DNA of 64,000 nucleotides from Gordonia iterans (lineage in GTDB: Bacteria; Actinomycetota; Actinomycetes; Mycobacteriales; Mycobacteriaceae): the NCBI RefSeq assembly GCF_002993285.1, contig NZ_CP027433.1, forward strand, positions 868,001 through 932,000, read 5' to 3'. This document shows positions 25,230 through 36,926 of this stretch, in pieces. How positions within the stretch are numbered: the first letter of the stretch is position 1; the number at the start of each line of letters is the position of its first letter. A program made the position numbers and the translations under genes. The notes under the pieces are model-generated. The model saw only the letters and a list, made by a program, of their open reading frames with translations, searched no databases and had not been told where the DNA came from.

Positions 25230-26495
25230 ATGATCGCCACCTCCGCCACCGCCGAGGGTCTCGCCGCCTTCGTCGACGCTTCGCCGTCGCCGTTTCACGT
25301 CTGCGCCACCGTGGCCGCCGAGCTCGACGCGGCCGGGTACTCCCGGCTCGAGGAGACCGACGAGTGGGCGAGCGCGTCCGGCCGTCACTATGTGATCCGC
25401 GGCGGCTCGATCATCGCGTGGAACGGCGAGGGCGCCGGATCCGGTGCACCGCTGCGCATCGTCGGCGGGCACACCGACAGCCCGAATCTGCGTCTCAAGC
25501 AGCATCCCGACCGCCGCAGCGCCGGATTCGTCACCGTGGCGCTGGAGCCCTACGGCGGTGCGTGGCTCAACTCGTGGCTCGACCGCGACCTCGGGCTGTC
25601 CGGCCGCTTGGCGTACGACGTCGACGGGGTCGTACGACACGTCCTGGTCAAGGTCGACGAGCCGGTGCTGCGGGTGGCGCAACTGGCGATCCACCTGTCC
25701 GAGGACCGCAAGGGCGTGCAGCTGGATCCGCAGCGGCACGTCGACGCGATCCGCGGGGTGGCCTCCGACGAGCCGATCATCGACTGGATCGCGGCGCGCG
25801 CCGGACTCGACGCAGGTTCTCCGCTCGGGTGGGAGCTGATGACGCACGATCTCGCGCCGTCCCGGCTGATCGGCACCGACGCGGAACTGCTCAGCGCGCC
25901 GCGGCTGGACAACCAGGGCACCTGCTATGCGGGGCTGCGTGCCCTGCTCGACGCCGAGCCGGGCGGATCGGCGCGGATGCTGGCGCTCTTCGACCACGAG
26001 GAGGTCGGCTCGGGGTCCGAGCGCGGCGCATCGTCGGACTTCTTGGCGACGGTGTGCGAGCGCATCGTGGCGGCGGGCGGCGGTGGCCGCGAAGACTTCT
26101 TGCGGGTGATGGCGGCCAGCGTCTGCGTCTCCGGCGACATGGCCCACGCGACGCACCCGAACTACCCCGACCGGCACGAGCCGGGTCACCAGATCGCGGT
26201 CGGCGGCGGCCCGGTGCTCAAGGTCAATCAGAATCTGCGCTACGCCTCCGATGCGGTGGGCGAGGCCGAGTTCGCGCTCGCCTGCCGGCGCGCCGGGGTG
26301 CCGCTGCAACGGTACGTGCATCGCGCCGACCTGCCGTGCGGCTCGACGATCGGCCCGCTCACCGCGACCCGGACCGGTCTCCGGACGGTCGACGTCGGGG
26401 CCCCGCAGTTGGCGATGCACAGCGCCCGCGAGCTGATGGCCGCCGCGGACGTGCCGATGTACTCGGCCGCGCTACAGGCCTTCTTGGCGGTTTAA
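25230..26495 (+). CDS. M18-family metallo-aminopeptidase (aspartyl aminopeptidase type)
   Basis: A 421-residue M18 aminopeptidase. Metal ligands can be seen in [13 protein letters not shown] near residue 76, the [14 protein letters not shown] segment near 230, [10 protein letters not shown] near 255 and the C-terminal MHSARE. It removes N-terminal, preferably acidic, residues from peptides in the cytoplasm. It lies 8 bases after purQ, so it may share that transcript. Its stop overlaps the stop of the convergent beta-propeller gene within TTAA. Confidence 0.93.
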   Translation: MIATSATAEGLAAFVDASPSPFHVCATVAAELDAAGYSRLEETDEWASASGRHYVIRGGSIIAWNGEGAGSGAPLRIVGGHTDSPNLRLKQHPDRRSAGFVTVALEPYGGAWLNSWLDRDLGLSGRLAYDVDGVVRHVLVKVDEPVLRVAQLAIHLSEDRKGVQLDPQRHVDAIRGVASDEPIIDWIAARAGLDAGSPLGWELMTHDLAPSRLIGTDAELLSAPRLDNQGTCYAGLRALLDAEPGGSARMLALFDHEEVGSGSERGASSDFLATVCERIVAAGGGGREDFLRVMAASVCVSGDMAHATHPNYPDRHEPGHQIAVGGGPVLKVNQNLRYASDAVGEAEFALACRRAGVPLQRYVHRADLPCGSTIGPLTATRTGLRTVDVGAPQLAMHSARELMAAADVPMYSAALQAFLAV

Positions 26496-27802
26496 CTCGG
26501 CGCCAGCACCGTGATCGACTGGCCCTGGGTCAGCACCACGTAGCCGTCGACCGAGTCGACGGTGCCGTTGATGTCCAGATCCCACACCAGTGCGCCGCTG
26601 CCCGCGTCGAACGCGCTCAGCTTGTCCCGGCTGGCGAACAGGACCTTCGTGTCCGGGCCGCCGTCGCCGGACGAGCCCACGCAACTCAGCAGATTCAGGT
26701 TGTGGTCCGGGTCCAGGTACGACGGCGGTGCCATCGCGCCGAGTGCTCGTCCGTCGGCGAGCGTGTAGAAGCGGCGCGAGTCGTCTTTCATCCGGAACGA
26801 GACCACCGTGCCGCACGGCCGGGCGTTCACCTTGGACAGTTCCGGGTCGCCGAGCTGCCACAGGCCCGCGCCGGTGGCCGGATCGACCACCTCGTAGCGT
26901 CCGGAGGTCTCCATGAGCTGGCCGGGACCGGTGCCGGTGAAGATCGGCAGCGCGGCGGGCCCGGGCACCACGGTCAGGCTCGGTGCGGTGCGCACCGGCG
27001 TGGACGAGATCTCCCGGCCCGTCCTCGGATACACGCGGAGCTCGCGTTGGGCGCCGGCGCCGCTCTGGGTCACCGCGCCGCCGGTGTACACCCACACATC
27101 GCACTCGTCGCACTCGACGATGCTCTCGCCGTCGGCCTTGTCGAGGATGAAGCCCCGGCCGTCGGCGGTGTCGACGACCAGTGTGTTGTGCGGAAGACGC
27201 GGATACGCGGTGGCGGCGAAGCTCCGGTTCCAGAGCGTGGCACCCTCCGGCGTCCGAAGGCTCGCCTGCCTGCCGAACTGGTTCACCCGCAGGAAGTTGC
27301 GGCCCACCGCGGTCACCGAGGCGGTGTCGTCGAGCGGGCCTGCGGACTGCGCGCGTCCGTCGTCGTCGATCAGATAGAAGCCGTCGGGCACGTCGCCGTT
27401 CTTCACGGCGCAGCCGATCCGGTGCTCGGCGTTGATCGCGCAGTCGCCGAGGCCGACCCGCACGGGCTCGGGCCATCGGGGGAGTCCCGTCCGCACGTCG
27501 ATCGGGACAAAGGCGCGGCCATAGTCGGACGGATAGGCGACGAGCCAGTCGTCGCCGCGCTGATCGTCGACGGTCACCCGGCCCTCGCCCGCCAGGCCCG
27601 GCAGGGTCGCGTCGTCGAGGGTCCACGCCGGTTCCGGCGCGGAGCCGTAACCGCGGAGGGCGCCGTCGCCGGCGGTGTAGGCCGGGGCGGCCGGTCCCCA
27701 CAGGACCACGCCGGCGACGACGACCAGCAGCAGCGATCCGACGATGCCGACCGCGGCGATCCCGAACGGTCGGCGGCGGCGGGAGAAATCCTCGCGAGAC
27801 AT
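26492..27802 (-). CDS. Membrane-anchored PQQ-like beta-propeller protein
   Basis: A 436-residue protein with a basic N-terminus ([13 protein letters not shown]), one membrane helix at about residues 14-36 ([20 protein letters not shown]) and a large extracytoplasmic domain. Repeated segments such as [18 protein letters not shown] and [20 protein letters not shown] are typical blades of a PQQ-like beta-propeller. No PQQ-dehydrogenase active site is visible. The role is unknown; such propellers often act as scaffolds or sensors at the cell envelope. It is divergent from clpC1. Confidence 0.78.
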   Translation of the reverse strand: MSREDFSRRRRPFGIAAVGIVGSLLLVVVAGVVLWGPAAPAYTAGDGALRGYGSAPEPAWTLDDATLPGLAGEGRVTVDDQRGDDWLVAYPSDYGRAFVPIDVRTGLPRWPEPVRVGLGDCAINAEHRIGCAVKNGDVPDGFYLIDDDGRAQSAGPLDDTASVTAVGRNFLRVNQFGRQASLRTPEGATLWNRSFAATAYPRLPHNTLVVDTADGRGFILDKADGESIVECDECDVWVYTGGAVTQSGAGAQRELRVYPRTGREISSTPVRTAPSLTVVPGPAALPIFTGTGPGQLMETSGRYEVVDPATGAGLWQLGDPELSKVNARPCGTVVSFRMKDDSRRFYTLADGRALGAMAPPSYLDPDHNLNLLSCVGSSGDGGPDTKVLFASRDKLSAFDAGSGALVWDLDINGTVDSVDGYVVLTQGQSITVLAPS

Positions 27803-27839
27803 GGCGCCCAGTCTGTCATGAGTGCTCTGGCATGAGTCA

Positions 27840-27857
27840 CGTTCGCTCAGGGCGTAC
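27840..27857. promoter_or_regulatory. Candidate ClgR operator upstream of clpC1
   Basis: CGCTCAGGGCGTAC (27844-27857) fits the corynebacterial ClgR core CGCYNANRGCGWWS at every position; the four flanking bases have one mismatch. ClgR activates clpC and clpP genes in corynebacteria and mycobacteria. The site is about 150 bases upstream of the clpC1 ATG. Confidence 0.65.
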
Positions 27858-28009
27858 CGGCGCGCGGAACACCGCTTCAGCGTGCGTCGTTGAGGATGTC
27901 AGAACCCCGGAAGGTCCTCACGCACCACGTCGACCGGCGTGCGAGCCGTGACGACCACTACAGTGGAGGCAAGAGGCTCGCTGCCGGGGCCAGCAACTTG
28001 GAGGGAACA

Positions 28010-30550
<2,541 letters not shown>

Positions 30551-30563
30551 GGAGCCGACCGTG

Positions 30564-30617
30564 CGAAGACTCCTGTTACGCTTGTGACTGTTGTTACTAG
30601 TGTGACGGGAGTCTTCG
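30564..30617. promoter_or_regulatory. Inverted repeat covering the ribosome-binding site of the mycolyltransferase gene
   Basis: CGAAGACTCC (30564-30573) pairs perfectly with GGAGTCTTCG (30608-30617). The right arm contains the GGAG Shine-Dalgarno sequence and the first base of the GTG start. The loop holds two 14-base direct repeats, GTTACGCTTGTGAC and GTTACTAGTGTGAC, 18 bases apart. It could be a clpC1 terminator, a translational switch or a regulator site. Confidence 0.5.
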
Positions 30618-31639
30618 TGCGTTCCAGGGCTGGTATTCGGATCGTCCTCGCGGCGGTCCTGGCCGCGGTGCTCGCCGTGCCGGGTGCGGCCGGCGCGGAG
30701 CCGGAGCCGGGATCGCCGGTGGGGACCGCAGCGCCGTCGCGCCTGGTCTCGGTGGATCGGATTGCGCCGCAGCAGGAGCGGATCGTCGTCTATTCGGCCG
30801 CGATGGGGCGGAACATCCCGCTGACTGTGCTGCGCCCGCGGGATGCGGCGAAGCCGGCGCCGGTCCTGTACCTCCTCAACGGTGCCGGTGGAGGCGAGGA
30901 CGAGGCCACCTGGCAGCAGAAGACCGACTACGCCGAGTTCTTCGCCGACAAGCACGTCAACGTGGTGACCCCGATCGGCGGTGCGTTCTCGTACTACACC
31001 GACTGGGTCGCCGACGATCCGGTGCTCGGCCGGCACAAGTGGCAGACCTTCCTGACCCGCGAGCTGCCGCCGCTGCTGGACGAGCGGCTGACCACCACCG
31101 GGGTGAACGGCATCGCCGGCATCTCGATGGCCGGGACGTCGGTGCTGAATCTGGCGATCGCCGCGCCGAAGCTCTATCGGGCCGCGGCGGCCTACAGCGG
31201 CTGCGCCCGCACCAGCGACCCGCTCGGACAGGCTTATATCCGAACTGTCGTCGAGGATCGGGGACGCGGCGACATCACCAACATGTGGGGGCCGACGGAC
31301 GGTCCCGGCTGGGCCGCCAATGATCCCTATCTGAATGCGGCGAAGCTCCGCGGCACCAAGGTCTACCTGACCACCGGAACCGGGCTGCCCGGAGAGTTCG
31401 ACACGCTCGGTGCCCGGCTGATCCAGGGCGATCCCGCGGTGCTGGCCGACCAGGTCCTGCTCGGCGGCGCGATCGAGGCCACCGTGTACAGCTGCACCCA
31501 GCAGATGCGCGAGGCGCTGGCGCGAGCGAAGGTCGACACCGTCGTGCTGAACCGTCCCGCCGGTACCCACTCGTGGGAGTACTGGCAGAAGGACCTGCAC
31601 GACACCTGGCCGTCGATCGCGAAGGATCTGAGCCTCTGA
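30617..31639 (+). CDS. Secreted mycolyltransferase (antigen 85 family)
   Basis: A 340-residue esterase-D/antigen-85-fold protein. The N-terminal signal peptide (IRIVLAAVLAAVLAVPGAAGA) ends near residue 28. The nucleophile elbow is GISMAGTSV near residue 177, and the catalytic His is in the family-typical THSWEYWQ near 322. Such enzymes move mycolic acids between trehalose and arabinogalactan in the cell wall, so the gene marks a mycolate-producing host. GTG at 30617 has GGAG at 5-6 bases, preferred over in-frame GTG at 30584. The start lies in a hairpin with the end of the clpC1 transcript. Confidence 0.85.
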   Translation: MRSRAGIRIVLAAVLAAVLAVPGAAGAEPEPGSPVGTAAPSRLVSVDRIAPQQERIVVYSAAMGRNIPLTVLRPRDAAKPAPVLYLLNGAGGGEDEATWQQKTDYAEFFADKHVNVVTPIGGAFSYYTDWVADDPVLGRHKWQTFLTRELPPLLDERLTTTGVNGIAGISMAGTSVLNLAIAAPKLYRAAAAYSGCARTSDPLGQAYIRTVVEDRGRGDITNMWGPTDGPGWAANDPYLNAAKLRGTKVYLTTGTGLPGEFDTLGARLIQGDPAVLADQVLLGGAIEATVYSCTQQMREALARAKVDTVVLNRPAGTHSWEYWQKDLHDTWPSIAKDLSL

Positions 31640-31657
31640 CGGTCCCCGTCGGTCGGG

Positions 31658-32311
31658 TCAGCGGTCGAGGAGCAGCCGGACCGTCATCGCCATCCGGTTG
31701 GTCACGTCGGTCGCCGAGGCCCGCCGCGTGAGCCACTGCACCAGGTTCGACATCCACACGTCCGAAATCACCCGCGCGATCGCGAGTTCCTGCTCGGTCG
31801 GTTCGGCTACCGGGTCGTTCGGCTCGATCATCGCGCCGGCGAGCAGCCGGTCGATGATGCCGGCGACGCGGTCCACTTCACCGGCCGCCGAGGCGTCGGC
31901 GAACATGAACGCGCGCGTCATCGCCTCGGTGAGCAGCGGATCGCGCTGCATGGCGAAGGTGATCATGTCCAAGACGTGCTGCAGGCGCTCGACGGGCGTC
32001 TCGCCGGGCAGCTGGGTCCGGTCGACGCGACTCTCCACCCGCTCCAGTTCCCTGGCCAGGGCGGTGACCAGGAGGTGCACCTTCGACGGGAAGTAGCGGT
32101 ACAGGGTGCCGACCGCCACGTCGGCCTTCTCCGCGACGGCCCGCATCTGGACCGCGTCGTAGCCGCCCTTGGAGGCCAGTGCCAGCGTGGTGTCCAGGAT
32201 CCTCCGGCGGCGCTCGCGCTGGGCGGCTGAGCCCACTTCGGCACCGGAGGTCGCCGCGACCTGCGGCGGCGCGGGGGCGGTGTCGGCGTTGCCGGAGTGG
32301 GAAGCAGCCAT
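31658..32311 (-). CDS. kstR: TetR-family repressor of steroid catabolism KstR
   Basis: A 217-residue TetR regulator. After an Ala/Pro-rich leader, the helix-turn-helix reads SAAQRERRRRILDTTLALAS, VQMRAVAEKADVAVGTLYRYFPSKVHLLV. The C-terminal domain (MQRDPLLTEAMTRAFMFADASAA, VISDVWMSNLVQWLTRRASATDV) matches mycobacterial KstR closely from memory. KstR represses sterol uptake and breakdown and is released by steroid CoA thioesters. It is divergent from fadE34 with a perfect KstR box between them, as at Rv3574/Rv3573c. ATG at 32311 has AGAGGA upstream. The N-terminal leader is longer than in M. tuberculosis. Confidence 0.95.
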   Translation of the reverse strand: MAASHSGNADTAPAPPQVAATSGAEVGSAAQRERRRRILDTTLALASKGGYDAVQMRAVAEKADVAVGTLYRYFPSKVHLLVTALARELERVESRVDRTQLPGETPVERLQHVLDMITFAMQRDPLLTEAMTRAFMFADASAAGEVDRVAGIIDRLLAGAMIEPNDPVAEPTEQELAIARVISDVWMSNLVQWLTRRASATDVTNRMAMTVRLLLDR

Positions 32312-32375
32312 GCGCTCGTTCCTCTCGATGCGATCCCTGGGCGGATCGCTGGTGCGATTCTCGGGTTAGATTGAT

Positions 32376-32389
32376 TAGAACAGGTTCTA
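32376..32389. promoter_or_regulatory. KstR box (perfect), kstR/fadE34 divergent promoter
   Basis: TAGAACAGGTTCTA matches all eight fixed positions. It lies 36 bases upstream of the fadE34 GTG and 65 bases upstream of the kstR ATG, so KstR probably controls itself and fadE34 from one site. Confidence 0.9.
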
Positions 32390-32424
32390 ATTGCCGGGAA
32401 CAAGCGCAACGCGAAGGGAACAAC

Positions 32425-34611
32425 GTGAATCTCGCCACCTCTGCCGAGCAGCGGGCTGCTGCCGACGCCGTCTCGGGGTGGGCTCAGGCCCGCGGAATCC
32501 GGACGGCCGCGCGCCTCATGATCGACGACGGCCCCACCGTGGACGGGGTCGCGCCCTGGCTGCGGTGGTGGCCGGAGCTGGGCGATCTCGGGGCGTTCGC
32601 GGCCGGAGTCGACGACGCCCTGGGTGGTGCGGGGGGTGACTTCGCCGACACGGCCGCGATCCTGGCGGCGTGCGGCGCCGAACTGGTGCCCGGTCCGGTC
32701 GCCGCGTCGGCGGCTGCGGCGGCACTGCTCGCGCGGGCGGGTGCGCCGCAGGCGGCGGCGCTCCTGGGCGGCGAGCGGCCGGCGGCCGTGCCGGCGTCGG
32801 CGCTGAGCGCTCCCACGCCGGTGACGGAAGGGCGCGGCGGGACGCTCAGTGCGGATCTGGGACCGGTTCCGGGTTACGCGGACGGCGCCCTCGTCGTCGC
32901 GCACTTGGCGTTCGGCGCGGACACGGGCTGGTTCGCGATCGACCCCGACTCGTCGGCGATCGTGCGAAGCGCCGACGCCGGGGGCGTGGTCGACGGGACC
33001 GCCCCGCCGGTGCGCGTGGTGCTCGAGGGGCTGCGCCCCGAGGCGCTGATCCGGCTGCCGGGGGAGGAGGCCGAGACCCTGTTGGTCGCGTGTCTGGCCG
33101 CCTATCAGGCCGGAGTGGCCCGCCGCACGCTGGACCTCGCGGTGGAGTACGCGAAGGTCCGAACCCAGTTCGATGCGCCGATCGGCTCGTTCCAGGCGAT
33201 CAAGCACCTGTGCGCGGACATGCTCTGCCGGGCCGAGCAGACTGAGGCAGCGGCCTGGGATCTCGCCGCGATGATCGACGACGACGTGCCGGACCGCCAG
33301 GCGGAACTGAGCCGGCTCGCCACGGCGGCGCTCGTCGCGGAACTGCCGCTGGCCAACGCCAAGGATGCGATCCAGATTCTGGGCGGGATCGGCTTCACCT
33401 TCGAGCACGACGCGCACCTGTATCTGCGTTCGGCCCTGGCAGCTCGAGTGGTGCTCGGCGGGGGCGGCGCCGCGCGGCGCCGGCTCGCCGGCCTCGGACG
33501 GAGCGGGGTGCGGCGCGAGTTCGCCGTGGATCTGGCGGCGGTGGAGGATCGTCGCCGGGAGATCGCAGCGCTCGTCGCGCAGGCGGCCGCGGTGCCGGAG
33601 GAGCAGCGGCGCGCCGAGTTGGCGCGCACCGGGCTGCTGATGCCGCACTGGCCCGCGCCCTACGGCCTCCAGGCCGGCCCCGCACTGCAGCTGCTGGTCG
33701 ACGCCGAACTCGACGCGGCCGGGGTGCGCCGCCCGGATCTGGTGATCGCCGGGTGGGCGCTGCCGACGATTCTGGAGCACGGCACACCGGAGCAGCGGGA
33801 GCGCTTCCTCGGCCCCACGCTCGCCGGGGAGATCACCTGGTGTCAGTTGTTCAGCGAGCCGGAGGCCGGCAGCGATCTGGCCGCGCTGCGGACCCGTGCC
33901 GAACGGGTGCCCGGTGGGTGGGAGCTGACCGGGCAGAAGGTGTGGACCTCGCAGGCGCGTGAGTCGCAATGGGCGGTCTGCCTCGCGCGCACGGACCAGG
34001 ATGCGTCGAAGCACAAGGGGATCACCTACTTCCTGGTCGACATGTCCTCGGCGGGGATCGATATCCGGCCGCTGCGTGAGTTGACCGGCCGGGCGCTGTT
34101 CAACGAGGTGTTCCTGGATCGCGTGTTCGTCCCCGACGAACTGATCGTCGGCGGGGTGAACGGGGGTTGGCGTCTGGCCCGGACCACGCTGTCCAATGAG
34201 CGGGTCGCGATGGGCGGGTCCGGGCTCGGCAAAGAACTCGACGCTCTGCTCCGGCAACTCGACGAATCCGGTGCTCCGTTGACCGCGGCCCAGGAGGAAC
34301 GCCTCGGCGGACTGATCGCCGATGCTCACATCGGGCGGGTTCTCGACGCACGCGCGCTGCTGAGCCGCCTGTCCGGAACCGATCCCGGTGCCACGTCGAG
34401 TGTGCGGAAGCTGATCGGCGTGGTGCATCGGCAGGCGGTACCCGAGTTCGCGCTCGATCTTCTCGGCGAGCAGGCGCTGGTGCCGAGCACGGCGAGCGAG
34501 TTCTTCCTCCTCAACCGTTGTCTGTCGATCGCAGGCGGCACCACGCAGATCCTCAAGACGGCGGCGGCCGAGCGGATTCTCGGTTTGCCTCGTTCGCCCC
34601 GTTCCGGGTAG
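32425..34611 (+). CDS. fadE34: Two-domain steroid acyl-CoA dehydrogenase FadE34 (ChsE3)
   Basis: A 728-residue fusion of two acyl-CoA dehydrogenase domains. The N-terminal domain (about 1-350) ends with QILGGIGFTFEHDAHLYLRS. The C-terminal domain (about 390-728) has CQLFSEPEAGSDLAALRTRA, LTGQKVWTSQA and IAGGTTQILKTAAAERILG. Single-chain FadE34 replaces the usual alpha2beta2 pair and dehydrogenates steroid side-chain CoA esters. The GTG at 32425 gives about the mycobacterial length. It is divergent from kstR. Its stop codon lies within the first KstR box of the next operon, so the two units are nearly continuous. Confidence 0.92.
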   Translation: MNLATSAEQRAAADAVSGWAQARGIRTAARLMIDDGPTVDGVAPWLRWWPELGDLGAFAAGVDDALGGAGGDFADTAAILAACGAELVPGPVAASAAAAALLARAGAPQAAALLGGERPAAVPASALSAPTPVTEGRGGTLSADLGPVPGYADGALVVAHLAFGADTGWFAIDPDSSAIVRSADAGGVVDGTAPPVRVVLEGLRPEALIRLPGEEAETLLVACLAAYQAGVARRTLDLAVEYAKVRTQFDAPIGSFQAIKHLCADMLCRAEQTEAAAWDLAAMIDDDVPDRQAELSRLATAALVAELPLANAKDAIQILGGIGFTFEHDAHLYLRSALAARVVLGGGGAARRRLAGLGRSGVRREFAVDLAAVEDRRREIAALVAQAAAVPEEQRRAELARTGLLMPHWPAPYGLQAGPALQLLVDAELDAAGVRRPDLVIAGWALPTILEHGTPEQRERFLGPTLAGEITWCQLFSEPEAGSDLAALRTRAERVPGGWELTGQKVWTSQARESQWAVCLARTDQDASKHKGITYFLVDMSSAGIDIRPLRELTGRALFNEVFLDRVFVPDELIVGGVNGGWRLARTTLSNERVAMGGSGLGKELDALLRQLDESGAPLTAAQEERLGGLIADAHIGRVLDARALLSRLSGTDPGATSSVRKLIGVVHRQAVPEFALDLLGEQALVPSTASEFFLLNRCLSIAGGTTQILKTAAAERILGLPRSPRSG

Positions 34612-34622
34612 AACCTGTTCTA
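34609..34622. promoter_or_regulatory. KstR box (perfect), first of a tandem pair before fadE28
   Basis: TAGAACCTGTTCTA matches the operator fully. Its first three bases are the TAG stop codon of fadE34. Confidence 0.9.
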
Positions 34623-34625
34623 ATA

Positions 34626-34639
34626 TAGAACCTGTTCTA
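34626..34639. promoter_or_regulatory. KstR box (perfect), second of a tandem pair before fadE28
   Basis: A second, identical TAGAACCTGTTCTA begins 17 bases after the first. The pair lies 32 bases upstream of the fadE28 GTG, so two KstR dimers could bind side by side. Confidence 0.9.
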
Positions 34640-34671
34640 CTTTTGGACGGGAACGACGAACGGAGGCTCGG

Positions 34672-35748
34672 GTGGACTTCACCCCGGAGGCGACGGCGGC
34701 AGCGCTGGCGGAAGCGGCCGATGAGGCGATGCGCAGGCTGACGCCGGACTGGACCGATCGGTTCGACGACGGCTTCGATCGCGCGGCGTGGCGATTGCTC
34801 ATCGACTGCGAACTCGCCACGATGGCGTTTCCGCCGGCGCTCGGCGGCGAGGGCCTCGACGTCGACGCGCTCGGCGCACTGGCCGCCCGCGCGGGCCGCG
34901 GGGCCGTGGTGACCCCGCTGGTCGGCACCCTGGTCGCCGGAGCGCTGTTCGCCGGGGACGAGTCCGCCGCGACGCACTGGGCCGACCGCGCCGCCGTCCG
35001 GCCGGGCAGGTGGTTCGCCGTCGCCGTCGGCGAACGCGGCCGCGCGCCGGGCGACCCGCCGCAGGTGCGGATCTCCGGCTCGGGCCCGGATGCGAAGGTC
35101 TCCGGCGTCAAGACCGGAGTCTGCTTCGCCGAGGGCGCCGCCGGGTTGATCGTGGCCGGACCGGGGACGAGCGCCGTCGTCGATCCGCAGGCGCCCGGGG
35201 TGCGGCTGCTCCGGACGCCGTCGTCGACGGGGGCGGCCGAGTTCACGGTGACGTTCGACGACGCCCCGGCCGTCACCGTGGCCGGGCCCGCGGGCGACCT
35301 CTATCGTGCGCTGCAGGCCTGCTACGCCGACGGGCTGCTGGCCGGCGCGCTGGACCTCACCGCGACGCATGTGACCGACCGGCAGCAGTTCGGCCGGGCG
35401 ATCGGGGCGTTCCAGGCGGTGGCACAGCAGCTCGCCGACGTGTATGTGGTGTCCCGCACCCTCAACCTGGTCGCGACGTCGGCCGCCTGGCGCCTGGCGA
35501 CCGGCCGCGACGCGGACGAGGATCTGGCGACCGCCGACTACTGGACCGCCGCCGAACTGCCCGCCGCCTTGCGCACTATGACGCACCTGCACGGGGGCAT
35601 CGGCGTCGACCTGTCGTATCCGCTGCACCGCTACTTCTCCCTCGCCAAAGACTTGGCGAGGTTCGCCGGGGGCCCGTCGGCATCGCTGGACGCGCTCGCC
35701 GGGGTGACCGTTCCGCAGACTCAGAGGATGGTGCGCGCATGTTCGTAG
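34672..35748 (+). CDS. fadE28: Steroid acyl-CoA dehydrogenase subunit FadE28 (ChsE1)
   Basis: A 358-residue acyl-CoA dehydrogenase homologue of the short, non-catalytic type (VDFTPEATAAALAEAADEAM at the start, LHGGIGVDLSYPLHRYFSLA near the end). With FadE29 it forms ChsE1-ChsE2, the alpha2beta2 enzyme that dehydrogenates the three-carbon (C22) side-chain CoA ester in the last round. The start is GTG at 34672 behind CGGAGG. It overlaps fadE29 by 10 bases. Two KstR boxes precede it. The order fadE28-fadE29-chsH2-chsH1-ltp2 matches the mycobacterial igr operon, but cyp125 is not in front of it. Confidence 0.92.
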   Translation: MDFTPEATAAALAEAADEAMRRLTPDWTDRFDDGFDRAAWRLLIDCELATMAFPPALGGEGLDVDALGALAARAGRGAVVTPLVGTLVAGALFAGDESAATHWADRAAVRPGRWFAVAVGERGRAPGDPPQVRISGSGPDAKVSGVKTGVCFAEGAAGLIVAGPGTSAVVDPQAPGVRLLRTPSSTGAAEFTVTFDDAPAVTVAGPAGDLYRALQACYADGLLAGALDLTATHVTDRQQFGRAIGAFQAVAQQLADVYVVSRTLNLVATSAAWRLATGRDADEDLATADYWTAAELPAALRTMTHLHGGIGVDLSYPLHRYFSLAKDLARFAGGPSASLDALAGVTVPQTQRMVRACS

Positions 35749-36926
35749 ACCTCACCGTGGCGCAACAGGCGTTGCGCGACGAGTTTCGCGACTACTTCTC
35801 CGGCTTGGTGACGCCGGAGGAGGAGAGCGCGATGCGCACGCAGCGGCACGGCGCCGAGTACCGCGCGGTGGTCCGCCGGCTGGGCGCCGACGGACGTCTC
35901 GGCGTCGGCTGGCCGGAGGAGTTCGGCGGCAAGGGCTTCGGCGAAGTGGAGCAGCAGTTGTTCACCAACGAGGCCGTGCGCGCCGACGTGCCGCTGCCGG
36001 CGGTGACCCTGCAGACGGTCGGGCCCACCTTGCAGCGCTACGGCACCGAGGAGCAGAAGGCGAAGTTCCTTCCGGGGATCCTCGCCGGCGAGATCCATTT
36101 CGCGATCGGGTACACCGAGCCGGATGCCGGCACCGACCTCGCCTCGCTGGCCACCCGTGCGGTCCGGGACGGCGACGAGTACGTGGTGAACGGCCAGAAG
36201 ATCTTCACCACCGGCGGGCACGACGCGGACTACATCTGGCTGGCCGTGCGCACCGACTCCGGAGCGAGCGGAGCGACGGGGGATGTTCCAGCCGCCAAGC
36301 ACAAGGGCATCTCGATCCTGATCGTCGACACCCGCGATCCCGGATTCTCGTGGACCCCGATCATCACCGCGGACGGTGCGCACCACGTCAACGCGACCTA
36401 TTACAGCGATGTGCGGGTGCCGGTCGGCATGCGCGTCGGCGACGAGGGCGACGGCTGGAAGCTGATCACCACACAGCTCAATCACGAGCGCGTGATGCTC
36501 GGCCCGGCCGGTCGCCTCGGTGGACTGGTGGACCGGCTACGTGCCTGGGCGTCGGACGCGACGTTCGACGACCGCCCGGTGATCGAGCAGCCTGACGTGC
36601 GCCGCGTGCTCGCCCGACTGGGCGCCTACGAGCGCCTCAACGAGTTGCTCAACTGGCAGGTCGCCTCCTCCGGCGACATCGCGATGGCCGACGCCTGCGC
36701 CACCAAGGTCTTCGCCACGGAGCGGCTGCAGGCCGCGCACCGGATGATCGACGACGTCGTGGCCGCCTACGGCGATCTGACCGATCCGGCCACCGCGGAC
36801 TTCGTCGACTGGCTGGATCGGCAAGCCAAGCGCAATGCGGTGATCACCTTCGGCGGCGGCGTCAACGAGGTGATGCGCGATCTCATCGCGACGGCCGGGC
36901 TGGGCCTGCCGAGGAGTGGGCGATGA
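35739..36926 (+). CDS. fadE29: Steroid acyl-CoA dehydrogenase subunit FadE29 (ChsE2)
   Basis: A 395-residue acyl-CoA dehydrogenase with the full catalytic features: AIGYTEPDAGTDLASLATRA, VVNGQKIFTTGGHDADYIW and the C-terminal VITFGGGVNEVMRDLIA. It is the catalytic partner of FadE28 in the ChsE1-ChsE2 heterotetramer that acts on the propionyl-CoA side chain of cholesterol. Its start lies inside the 3' end of fadE28, and its stop overlaps the chsH2 start by four bases, so the operon is tightly coupled. Confidence 0.93.
   Translation: MFVDLTVAQQALRDEFRDYFSGLVTPEEESAMRTQRHGAEYRAVVRRLGADGRLGVGWPEEFGGKGFGEVEQQLFTNEAVRADVPLPAVTLQTVGPTLQRYGTEEQKAKFLPGILAGEIHFAIGYTEPDAGTDLASLATRAVRDGDEYVVNGQKIFTTGGHDADYIWLAVRTDSGASGATGDVPAAKHKGISILIVDTRDPGFSWTPIITADGAHHVNATYYSDVRVPVGMRVGDEGDGWKLITTQLNHERVMLGPAGRLGGLVDRLRAWASDATFDDRPVIEQPDVRRVLARLGAYERLNELLNWQVASSGDIAMADACATKVFATERLQAAHRMIDDVVAAYGDLTDPATADFVDWLDRQAKRNAVITFGGGVNEVMRDLIATAGLGLPRSGR

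Noticed and set aside
31963..35628. A 1221-residue minus-strand frame antisense to fadE34 and fadE28
   Set aside because: A GC shadow of the two acyl-CoA dehydrogenase genes; no start signal or motif.
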